This document shows positions 1-5,829 of a stretch of DNA of 18,222 nucleotides, piece after piece (position 1 is the first letter of the stretch; each line of letters opens with the position of its first letter). This DNA comes from Actinomycetota bacterium (lineage in GTDB: Bacteria > Actinomycetota > Thermoleophilia > Gaiellales > Gaiellaceae). The DNA lies in assembly GCA_005884155.1 (NCBI GenBank), contig VAXD01000022.1, forward strand, positions 1 to 18,222, written 5' to 3'. The translations under genes and the position numbers were made by a program. The notes beneath the pieces are model-generated. The model was not told the DNA's origin and ran no database searches. It was given only the letters and a program-made list of their open reading frames with translations.

Positions 1-1505
1 GAGATCGTTCCCGGCACGCTGGCCGTCGTCGGGGCCGAGAGGCCGACGCCGCTCGTGGAGACGCTTCTCTGCACGGAGACGCTCCACGTCCCGGCGCCTC
101 CTCCGGCATCGGTGAGCGCGACGGAGAGCGTCCGCGCCTGCCCGCGGCGCAGGTAGCCGAACGAGAGGCTGGTCGGGCTCGCGAAGACAAGCGGCTGGTC
201 GGCCCGCGGCAGCCAAATCATCCCGCCGCCGACACGCGTGGGCGGCGCCTGGCGGCGGTTCGAGGCGACCGGGCTCCCGGTCAGCACGAGCGCCGACTTG
301 ATCTGCTGGACGGTCCAGCTTGGATGCCGCTGACGCAGCAGCGCGGCGGCGCCCGCGACGTGCGGCGCGGCCATGCTCGTCCCGTCGAACTCGCGCCACG
401 AGCCGTAGCGCGCCGGCACCGACGAGAGGATCGAGACGCCGGGCGCGGCGACGTCCGGCTTCAGGCGCAACGAGTAGGGCGTCGGCCCGGCGGAGGAGAA
501 GCTCGCGATCGCGCCGTGCTTCGTCGCGGCCGCTGCGGTGATCGCGTCCGGGGCCGATCCCGGCGAGGCGATCGAGCCGAAGCCGAGCGCGTCGAACTCG
601 TTCCCGGCGGAGAACACCGGGACGACCCCCGCGCGCGCCGCGCCGTCGATCGCCTGGACGACGATGTCGCGGGACGGGGTGATCTCGGGCTCGCCGATGG
701 AGAGGTTGATCACGTCCATCCCGTCGCGCACCGCAGCCTCGATCGCGGCGACGATCTCGGGCGAGTTCCCGTCGAGGCCGAAGTCGTTGGTCGGGATAGT
801 CAGCACGCGGTAGTTGCCGAGGTACGCCTCCGGCGCGATGCCGGAGACCGTGAAGCCACCGGCCTGCGTGCCGTGGTCGCCCGCAGCGATCCCCGCCACG
901 TGCGTGCCGTGGATCGACTCGACCGGGTCGAAGGGCAGCTTGCCGTAGCGGTCGTCGCGCCCGGGTGGCGGGAAGGAGCGCGCCACGATCACCTTGGCGG
1001 TCGTGTAAGCCGTGTTCCCCTTCGGAAAGCCCGACGGCGTCGTGAATCCGGCCGGCGAGAAAAACGGGTGCCTCTGGTCGATGCCGTCGTCGATGATCCC
1101 GATCTTCGTCCCCTGGCCCGCGGTGGCGAGGTCGGGCCCCCAGACCTGAGGCGCGCCGATCACCTGTGGGCTCCTGTAGAGCGAGCGGTGGTAGCGGACG
1201 CTCGGGTAGATCCCCGTCACGCCCGGGAGGTGCGCGATGCGCTCGTTCGTGCCCGGCGGGACGAGGAGCGCGAAGCCGTCGAGGACGAGCCGATAGCGCC
1301 AGCGCACTTCGGCGCCGGGAGCCGCGCTTCGGAGGGCGGCGAGGAAGCGCTCCTGGCCGGCGGCGACGCCCCCTTTTGCGGGGCGCGCGAGCGTGACGAC
1401 GAGCTCGCTCCGCGGCGCGGCAGGCCGAGCGAGGCCGCGCGCCGTCGCGCCGCCGAGCGGCAGCGCGAAACCCGCCGCCAGAACGAAGAAAAGACCCCTG
1501 CGCAA
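1..1505 (-). CDS. Secreted subtilisin-like serine protease (peptidase S8), C-terminus beyond window
   Basis: This is an exported endopeptidase of the subtilase family. The catalytic triad is visible: Asp139 in IIDDGI, His199 in HGTHVAG and Ser377 in GTSMAAPHVAG, with oxyanion Asn302 in SAGN. Residues 1-22 look like a signal peptide (MRRGLFFVLAAGFALPLGG), residues about 33-115 fit an inhibitor-I9-like propeptide, and the catalytic domain covers about 120-400. After it a beta-rich segment (SLSFGYLRRG...) begins and runs off the left edge. TTG at 1505 is the only usual start after an in-frame stop (TAG about 36 nt upstream). It lies 7 nt after a TACGAT -10-like box, which supports a leaderless start. 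The gene is divergent from tRNA-Leu. Substrate is unknown; nutrition or cell-surface processing is an inference. Confidence 0.93.
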   Translation of the reverse strand, partial: MRRGLFFVLAAGFALPLGGATARGLARPAAPRSELVVTLARPAKGGVAAGQERFLAALRSAAPGAEVRWRYRLVLDGFALLVPPGTNERIAHLPGVTGIYPSVRYHRSLYRSPQVIGAPQVWGPDLATAGQGTKIGIIDDGIDQRHPFFSPAGFTTPSGFPKGNTAYTTAKVIVARSFPPPGRDDRYGKLPFDPVESIHGTHVAGIAAGDHGTQAGGFTVSGIAPEAYLGNYRVLTIPTNDFGLDGNSPEIVAAIEAAVRDGMDVINLSIGEPEITPSRDIVVQAIDGAARAGVVPVFSAGNEFDALGFGSIASPGSAPDAITAAAATKHGAIASFSSAGPTPYSLRLKPDVAAPGVSILSSVPARYGSWREFDGTSMAAPHVAGAAALLRQRHPSWTVQQIKSALVLTGSPVASNRRQAPPTRVGGGMIWLPRADQPLVFASPTSLSFGYLRRGQARTLSVALTDAGGGAGTWSVSVQRSVSTSGVGLSAPTTASVPGTI

Positions 1506-1512
1506 GCGGAGA

Positions 1513-1518
1513 ATCGTA
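1513..1518 (-). promoter_or_regulatory. -10 box of the S8 protease gene
   Basis: TACGAT on the minus strand lies 7 nt before the TTG start. A GGGACA hexamer 17 bp further upstream (rc of 1536-1541) matches 4 of 6 bases of the -35 consensus TTGACA. The predicted transcript would begin at or next to the start codon. Confidence 0.5.
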
Positions 1519-1530
1519 GCTGGGCGCCGC

Positions 1531-1536
1531 TACACT
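1531..1536 (+). promoter_or_regulatory. -10 box of tRNA-Leu
   Basis: TACACT lies 10 nt before the mature 5' end of the tRNA. That allows a short 5' leader for RNase P to remove. No clear -35 element is visible. Confidence 0.4.
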
Positions 1537-1546
1537 GTCCCTCCGC

Positions 1547-1630
1547 GCGGATGTGGCGGAATTGGTAGACGCGCACGGTTCAGGTCCGTGTGGGCGAAAG
1601 CCCGTGGAGGTTCAAGTCCTCTCATCCGCA
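1547..1630 (+). tRNA. tRNA-Leu (anticodon CAG)
   Basis: This is a class II tRNA of 84 nt. The acceptor stem GCGGATG pairs with CATCCGC, and A1630 is the discriminator base. The anticodon stem CACGG/CCGTG encloses loop TTCAGGT, giving anticodon CAG, which reads CUG codons. The long variable arm is a GGGC-GAAA-GCCC hairpin, and the T arm has loop TTCAAGT. The 3' CCA is not encoded (CTT follows). CUG is an expected frequent codon in such a GC-rich genome. Confidence 0.97.
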
Positions 1631-1649
1631 CTTTCGGGCTGCCGTGTGT

Positions 1650-2039
1650 CTAGTGGCTTTGATGCGACAGGAGCCTGAGGCCCGGCGGCTCGAGATCCAC
1701 GTTGCCGGCCGCGATCGCTCGCGCCACGCGTTCTTCCACCTTCCGGTGGGCCAGGCTGGTGGTCTTCCAGGTGAGCTCCTCGGGCGGTGGGCCCTCTGTC
1801 CGCGCACGGAGGCGTGGGCGCACGTGATTCGAGATCCGCTCGCACAGCCAGATGACCAGGAGGACCGCCAGGCCGATCGCGACGTACCAGCTCACGAGCG
1901 CGAGGAAAATCATCAGACCGAGGACGAGCAAGGTCCCGATCACATAGCCGAAGGACAACCCTTCGAACGAGTACGGCTCCTTGAACGCGTCGATCGTCCA
2001 GCTACGCCCGTCGGGAGATGTGGTCGTGAGCGTTTCCAC
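1650..2039 (-). CDS. Small two-helix membrane protein, unknown function
   Basis: I do not recognise the family. The 129-residue product has a polar N-terminus (METLTTTSPDGRSWTIDAFK), two adjacent hydrophobic helices at about 31-50 and 52-68, and a charged C-terminal tail of about 60 residues that is probably cytoplasmic by the positive-inside rule. The reading frame extends up to GTG 2087, which would overlap the end of the upstream gene by 17 nt. I chose GTG 2039 because a TAGAGT -10-like box lies 7 nt before it and neither start has a good Shine-Dalgarno sequence. It follows the HGSN protein and PrxQ genes on the same strand and may also be read from their promoter. Confidence 0.75.
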   Translation of the reverse strand: METLTTTSPDGRSWTIDAFKEPYSFEGLSFGYVIGTLLVLGLMIFLALVSWYVAIGLAVLLVIWLCERISNHVRPRLRARTEGPPPEELTWKTTSLAHRKVEERVARAIAAGNVDLEPPGLRLLSHQSH

Positions 2040-2046
2040 CAGGGCG

Positions 2047-2052
2047 ACTCTA
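2047..2052 (-). promoter_or_regulatory. -10 box of the two-helix membrane protein gene
   Basis: TAGAGT on the minus strand lies 7 nt before GTG 2039, inside the 3' flank of the preceding gene. It is the main reason for preferring the shorter start. Confidence 0.4.
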
Positions 2053-2070
2053 GCCCCTGACCAGGCCGTT

Positions 2071-2742
2071 TTAGCCCCTCGCGACACTCTGTCGAAGCGG
2101 GAAGTCGCTCGGTCGGACGAGTACGCGAAGCACCGGCGTCACCTTGCGATTCAGTAACCATTCGTTACCCCACTCGCGCCGGAACCCGTCCCTGGGAACT
2201 GCGTACACAGCGCCGGTCGTCCAGGTCGTCTCCTCTTCCGGGTCCGCTCCGAAGACACGGAAGAAGTAGAAGCGCCGGAGCGAGGGCCGGCGGCCGAGGT
2301 GCATGCAGCCCGTGAACACGCCGGCTATTCGTTCACGCGCAACCACGGCATAGAACAGAGGCCAAATTCCGTCGTCGGCGGCGACGACCACCTCGACCTG
2401 CGTCCCGAAGTCACGCGCCGGGCGAGGCTCGAGAATGTCGAGCTCCGCGTGGTTCGAGCCGTGCAGCAGCAGGCCGTGTCGCTCGACGAGGTGGGTCAAG
2501 AGCTCGTGTGCGGCGACTGGAGCCGCGGACGCATCAATTACACCTCCCTCGGCGCTGGCCTGGGCGATGAGCGCGTCCAGCTCTTCGCTCTGCGCGGCGG
2601 TGGGAGCGTAGGCGGGGCCTTCTGTTGCGAGCCGGATCCCCAGTCGTTCAGCGGCTCGCCAGGCGTTGAACAGGACACTGCGCATGAAGAAGACCTTGAG
2701 GCGCTCGCCGAGCGGCCCCTCGCGGCGCACACGCTGTGCCAC
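2071..2742 (-). CDS. Conserved-looking hypothetical protein with HGSN motif
   Basis: I have no firm family assignment for this 223-residue protein. The first 70 residues are charged and helical. The likely core follows: LLLHGSN at 91-97, ILEPRP at 103-108, ADDGIWPLFYAVV at 122-134, a FYFFRVFG strand near 158-165 and GAVYAVPRDGF at 177-187. There is no signal peptide or membrane helix, so it is probably cytoplasmic. The HGS/T-N motif followed by Tyr180 and Glu190/Glu194 resembles the order of active-site residues in ADP-ribosyltransferase-fold proteins, but that is speculation. GTG 2742 starts 3 nt after the peroxiredoxin stop codon, so the two genes are probably co-transcribed and translationally coupled. 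Confidence 0.82.
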   Translation of the reverse strand: MAQRVRREGPLGERLKVFFMRSVLFNAWRAAERLGIRLATEGPAYAPTAAQSEELDALIAQASAEGGVIDASAAPVAAHELLTHLVERHGLLLHGSNHAELDILEPRPARDFGTQVEVVVAADDGIWPLFYAVVARERIAGVFTGCMHLGRRPSLRRFYFFRVFGADPEEETTWTTGAVYAVPRDGFRREWGNEWLLNRKVTPVLRVLVRPSDFPLRQSVARG

Positions 2743-2745
2743 GAA

Positions 2746-3186
2746 TTAGCCGGCGAGCGCTTGCAGGACCTCGTCCGCGTGCCGGTCCGGGTTGACCCGG
2801 CGCATGATTCGCGTGACGTTGCCCTCGGCGTCGATCACGAACGTCGAGCGCTCGTACGAGTTCTTGCCCTCCTGGCCGACGCCGTACGGCTCTGCGAGCT
2901 TGTGCTCCGGATCTGCGAGCAGCGGGAACGGGAGCGAATACTTCGACCTGAAGCGCTCGTGCGAAGCGGTCGTGTCTGCGCTGATCCCGAAGACCTCGGC
3001 GCCGGCGCGCTGGAACTCGGCCCAGGCATCACGGATCCCGCAGGCCTGGCGCGTGCAGCCGGGCGTGTCGTCCTTGGGATAGAAGTAGAGGACGACCGGC
3101 TTGCCCCGCAGCTCCGAGAGCTTGACGGTTTCGCCGCTGTCGCTCTCGAGCTCGAAGTCCGGAGCTGGCTTTCCTTCCTCGACCAC
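2746..3186 (-). CDS. bcp: Thioredoxin-dependent peroxiredoxin, PrxQ/Bcp type
   Basis: This protein reduces H2O2 and organic hydroperoxides, using thioredoxin as electron donor. It is a full-length, 146-residue thioredoxin-fold protein. The segment FYPKDDTPGCTRQAC contains the peroxidatic Cys44 (TPGCT) and a resolving Cys49, the C-x4-C spacing typical of atypical 2-Cys Bcp proteins. The supporting Arg lies in ERSTFVID near residue 113. It has no signal peptide and is cytoplasmic. GTG 3186 is the only possible usual start, because an in-frame TAA lies 9 nt upstream. A TAAGAT -10-like box 6 nt before it implies a leaderless message. It is the first gene of a minus-strand unit. Confidence 0.95.
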   Translation of the reverse strand: MVEEGKPAPDFELESDSGETVKLSELRGKPVVLYFYPKDDTPGCTRQACGIRDAWAEFQRAGAEVFGISADTTASHERFRSKYSLPFPLLADPEHKLAEPYGVGQEGKNSYERSTFVIDAEGNVTRIMRRVNPDRHADEVLQALAG

Positions 3187-3192
3187 ACGCGC

Positions 3193-3198
3193 ATCTTA
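3193..3198 (-). promoter_or_regulatory. -10 box of bcp
   Basis: TAAGAT on the minus strand lies 6 nt before the GTG start. The hexamer is the same as the one before tpiA. A short GC-rich inverted repeat (GGCGGC/GCCGCC, 3204-3219) lies just upstream and could be an operator or chance. Confidence 0.5.
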
Positions 3199-3324
3199 GA
3201 CATGGCGGCGCAGGCCGCCTGTGGAGGAATCGGCACACTTTCGTCACACCCGCGGCCTTGACTGAACCTGGTGTCCGACACCGATTTTGGCCCGGCGAGG
3301 GCATGGCCGGTTCGGGCTCGAAGC

Positions 3325-3330
3325 TACTCT
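3325..3330 (+). promoter_or_regulatory. -10 box of the four-helix membrane protein gene
   Basis: TACTCT lies 6 nt before GTG 3337. It supports a leaderless start there rather than at the more upstream GTG 3271. Confidence 0.45.
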
Positions 3331-3336
3331 GGTCGC

Positions 3337-3717
3337 GTGAGACGCAGCTTCCGTGACATGAACCCGACGCTGCGCGGCTTCCTCGTGATCGCCCTGATCG
3401 CGCTGATCGTCGTCGTGCTTCAGCTCGAACGGACGCTGACCGCGCTCTTCATCCTCGCGCGGATCGCGTTCTTCCTCGCGATCGCGTACTTCCTCTTCCT
3501 GATGTGGCGGGACCGGCGCGAGGAGATCTCGACGTGGTCGACCCGCTCGCGGGTGGTCTTCTACGGCTCGGCGCTGCTGATGGTCGTCAACGTGGGAGCG
3601 CGCTTCTTCGTTCCGGTCGGGAACGGCCTCAGCCTGCTCGTGTTCCTCGCGGTGTTCGCGTGCGGCGGCTTCGCCATGTGGCGCGTCTGGCGCGACGAGC
3701 ACTCGTACGGCTATTGA
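3337..3717 (+). CDS. Four-helix membrane protein, unknown function
   Basis: I do not recognise the family. The 126-residue protein is mostly hydrophobic. Predicted helices lie at about 14-30 (FLVIALIALIVVVLQL), 36-56, 73-92 and 98-116, with a charged loop RDRREEISTWSTRSR between helices 2 and 3 and a short cytoplasmic-looking tail. The frame is open from GTG 3271, but GTG 3337 is preferred because a TACTCT box lies 6 nt before it. ATG 3358 is a third option. The stop overlaps the hemQ stop tail-to-tail by 7 nt. No catalytic motif is visible. Confidence 0.78.
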   Translation: MRRSFRDMNPTLRGFLVIALIALIVVVLQLERTLTALFILARIAFFLAIAYFLFLMWRDRREEISTWSTRSRVVFYGSALLMVVNVGARFFVPVGNGLSLLVFLAVFACGGFAMWRVWRDEHSYGY

Positions 3718-4406
3718 GCTGCGGGGACGCTGGCGCCGACACCGTCGAGCTCGTCGAGCGCCTCGCGGATCTCGACGTGGCGGCCCACGAAGATCGGCGT
3801 GTCGCGCTCGGTGTAGCGGCTTGCCTCCGAGTCGCGCAACGTCAGCATCAGGTGCATGAAGTCGGCGGGCTCCTCGCACTCGAAGGCGGTCATGAACTCC
3901 TGGTCGTCGATCCCGAACGAGTAGGTGGTGTGGTTGTGGATCGTCGAGAACTCATGGCCGACGCGCATGTGCTCGTCCATCGCGCGTTGGCGATCCTCCT
4001 GCGGGAGCGCGTACCACGGCCGCACTTTCACGAACGGGTAGACCACGAGGTACGGCGAGCCCTTCGGCACGACCTGCCGCGGCTTGCGCGCCTTCGTGTA
4101 CTCGGAGGCCTTCGTCGTCGCGAGGTAGGAGTAGGGCGTTGAAAGCCAGCCCGCGAGCGGAGTTCCGTTGAGCGCGGCACCGAGCTCGCCCAGGTCCTCG
4201 TAGCGCTCCGTGATCTTCCATAGGAAGAAGTCCGCGTCCGGCCGCACGCCGGTGAGCGAGTACGCGCGCAGCGACGTCATCCGGCCCGCCCAATCCTCCA
4301 CGGCCTCGGCGAAGGCATCCTTGCCCGCTCGCCGCTCGTCGATCGGCAAGCGGCGCCAGGCCCGATCGGCCTTGTAGAAGGTGTACGCGACGTACTGCCC
4401 CGCCAC
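3711..4406 (-). CDS. hemQ: Coproheme decarboxylase HemQ (chlorite dismutase family)
   Basis: HemQ converts coproheme to heme b by two peroxide-dependent oxidative decarboxylations. It is the last step of the coproporphyrin-dependent heme pathway of actinobacteria and Firmicutes. The 231-residue length fits. Signature segments include YPFVKVRPWYAL (123-134), DEHMRVGHEF (144-153), with His146 as the likely proximal heme ligand, YSFGIDDQEF (162-171) and LRDSEASRYTERDTPIF (190-206). The DDQEF and DTPIF blocks are typical of actinobacterial HemQ rather than of true chlorite dismutase, so chlorite detoxification is unlikely. It has no signal peptide. No other heme gene is adjacent. The start is GTG 4406, 8 nt after a TAGGCT box. 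Confidence 0.92.
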   Translation of the reverse strand: MAGQYVAYTFYKADRAWRRLPIDERRAGKDAFAEAVEDWAGRMTSLRAYSLTGVRPDADFFLWKITERYEDLGELGAALNGTPLAGWLSTPYSYLATTKASEYTKARKPRQVVPKGSPYLVVYPFVKVRPWYALPQEDRQRAMDEHMRVGHEFSTIHNHTTYSFGIDDQEFMTAFECEEPADFMHLMLTLRDSEASRYTERDTPIFVGRHVEIREALDELDGVGASVPAAQ

Positions 4407-4414
4407 GGCCGGAA

Positions 4415-4420
4415 AGCCTA
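4415..4420 (-). promoter_or_regulatory. -10 box of hemQ
   Basis: TAGGCT on the minus strand lies 8 nt before the hemQ GTG. It sits downstream of the hairpin that ends the preceding glycosidase gene, so hemQ appears to have its own promoter. Confidence 0.35.
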
Positions 4421-4455
4421 GCGGCGTAGACTCGGCGGAGCCGCCCAGGAGCGTA

Positions 4456-4476
4456 GGCCACGGCTCTGCCGTGGCC
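4456..4476 (-). terminator. Perfect hairpin after the GH-A gene (terminator-like)
   Basis: A 9-bp perfect stem GGCCACGGC / GCCGTGGCC encloses a 3-nt loop, beginning 9 nt after the stop codon of the minus-strand glycosidase-like gene. No T-run follows it, so it would be a non-canonical terminator or an mRNA 3'-end stabiliser. It separates that gene from hemQ. Confidence 0.55.
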
Positions 4477-4485
4477 GGGAGCGGG

Positions 4486-5802
4486 CTATTGACAGTTCGT
4501 CAGCTTCCCCGCCCGCAGGTCGGCGACGGCTTGGCGGAACGGATCGAGGCTCGGCTTCGCGGTGTGATCGGCGTAGTAGAGGCCCGATTGCCAGCCGTCG
4601 AGCGAGTACTCGTCGAACGTGTGGAAGATGAACAGGCCCTTGACGGTCGGCTGGCAGTACGCAAGCGCGAGCGCCTTCCGGTAGTACGCCGCCTGGACAT
4701 CCGGGCTGACGTGGACAGCTTCCTGCCCATTCGCGGCCTGGTAGGCGGCGAGCTTCGAGCGCGGCACAGTCGATTGGACGCCGAACTCCGTGTAGAGGAT
4801 CGGTAGCGTCCGGCCGCGTTGCGGCGTCCCGCGGAAGGCCTCGTCGAGGAGGGTCACCAGCTTCGGGTAGTCGGCGAGCGTGATCTGCGTCGTCTTCGGG
4901 TGCGCGGCGGTCGGCGGGATCGCGGACGAGAGCATGTACGGGTGGATCGCGAAGCTGTCCATCAGCGGTGCTTTGCGGCCGCTCGCGCGGTACGCGGCGC
5001 CGAGGTCGCGGATGAAAGCCGTCGGCGAGTGCGTGGGGCGAATCCCGTCCGGGCGGTCGGCGCCGCGCGGCGAGACGGCTGCGCCGATCACGCGCAGGCT
5101 TGGATCGACCGCCTTGAGCGCGTCGTAGCTCCGCGCGAGCAGGTCCTCGTAGGCGTGAGCTGCCGCGTCGCTGCCGCCCGGGCCGAACTGCGGCTTCCAG
5201 AAGGTGTTCAGATTGGGTTCGTTGCCAACGATCACGCCGTACGCACTCGGCAGCGCGTGGGCGACCGCGGCCGCAAACTGCGCGAACTGCTGGCGCTCGG
5301 CGGCATTCCTCGGCGTGTTCCGTGCGAACCCGTGCCAGACGACTATGAAGAGCCGCATGCGCGCACGCTTCGCGGCCCGCCCCGCGTTGCGGATCCCGAG
5401 CAGGCTGCCCGGTGGCGGCGCGGTCAGCCCGCGCTTCCATCCGGCCGTGAGGACGATCGCGCCGAAGCCGGCGTCTCGTGAGAGCCTGACCGCCGTCTGC
5501 GCGGCCGCCGGATCCTGCTGGGCGAGCGAGTCGTCTACGACGCCGACCATGAACGAGTGGAGCCGCGGCCCGCGAGGCGCCGGCGGGGGCGGCAGGGCGG
5601 CGGTCGTCGTGGGCACCGGAGAGGTTGTCGTGCCGGGTGGGACGACGGGGACACTCGGAGCAGTTGTTGCGATCGTCGGGGTCGTGGCGCCTCCGGTCGC
5701 GCCAGTGTCGCTCGTGCCGCCGTGCGACGAGGCCACCACGGCCGCGATCGCACCGGCCCCAGCTACGACCGCGATCCCCGCGGCTAGGAGAGCTTTCTTC
5801 AC
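4486..5802 (-). CDS. Membrane-anchored clan GH-A glycoside hydrolase-like protein
   Basis: This is probably an extracytoplasmic carbohydrate-active enzyme with a TIM-barrel fold. With start GTG 5802 it has 438 residues. MKKALLAAGI plus a hydrophobic stretch to about 24 forms a signal or anchor, and a Thr/Pro/Ala-rich linker spans about 30-80. The barrel begins at HSFMVGVVDDS. Clan GH-A features are visible: acid/base Glu195 in VGNEPN, SFAIHPYM near 283-290, and putative nucleophile Glu339 in ILYTEFG. The exact GH family (GH5 or GH39-like) and substrate are not clear. The frame also allows ATG 5841, which would overlap the uvrC start. I chose GTG 5802 for the KK-type signal peptide and the -10 box 8 nt upstream. 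Confidence 0.85.
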   Translation of the reverse strand: MKKALLAAGIAVVAGAGAIAAVVASSHGGTSDTGATGGATTPTIATTAPSVPVVPPGTTTSPVPTTTAALPPPPAPRGPRLHSFMVGVVDDSLAQQDPAAAQTAVRLSRDAGFGAIVLTAGWKRGLTAPPPGSLLGIRNAGRAAKRARMRLFIVVWHGFARNTPRNAAERQQFAQFAAAVAHALPSAYGVIVGNEPNLNTFWKPQFGPGGSDAAAHAYEDLLARSYDALKAVDPSLRVIGAAVSPRGADRPDGIRPTHSPTAFIRDLGAAYRASGRKAPLMDSFAIHPYMLSSAIPPTAAHPKTTQITLADYPKLVTLLDEAFRGTPQRGRTLPILYTEFGVQSTVPRSKLAAYQAANGQEAVHVSPDVQAAYYRKALALAYCQPTVKGLFIFHTFDEYSLDGWQSGLYYADHTAKPSLDPFRQAVADLRAGKLTNCQ

Positions 5803-5810
5803 GTGGCCGG

Positions 5811-5816
5811 AGGCTA
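5811..5816 (-). promoter_or_regulatory. -10 box of the GH-A glycosidase-like gene
   Basis: TAGCCT on the minus strand lies 8 nt before GTG 5802. It overlaps the uvrC -10 box on the opposite strand by 2 bp, so the two promoters may compete for polymerase. Confidence 0.35.
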
Positions 5817-5820
5817 CCCT
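5815..5820 (+). promoter_or_regulatory. -10 box of uvrC
   Basis: TACCCT lies 9 nt before TTG 5830, at the long end of the spacing seen elsewhere in the window. A GGAGG at 5809-5813 is an alternative signal, but it is 16 nt from the TTG, too far for a normal Shine-Dalgarno sequence. Confidence 0.3.
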
Positions 5821-5829
5821 TGCCCGCGC

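Noticed and set aside
324..1568. Long plus-strand open frame over the protease gene (414 codons)
   Set aside because: It is Arg/Ala/Asp-rich low-complexity sequence antisense to the clear S8 catalytic motifs and runs into the tRNA gene. It is a shadow typical of high-GC DNA.
2299..3261. Plus-strand open frame antisense to bcp and the HGSN gene (320 codons)
   Set aside because: The composition is that of a shadow frame, there is no recognisable domain, and it covers a well-supported peroxiredoxin on the other strand.
3711..4406. Chlorite dismutase involved in perchlorate respiration
   Set aside because: There is no signal peptide and no perchlorate reductase genes nearby, and the sequence blocks fit actinobacterial HemQ.
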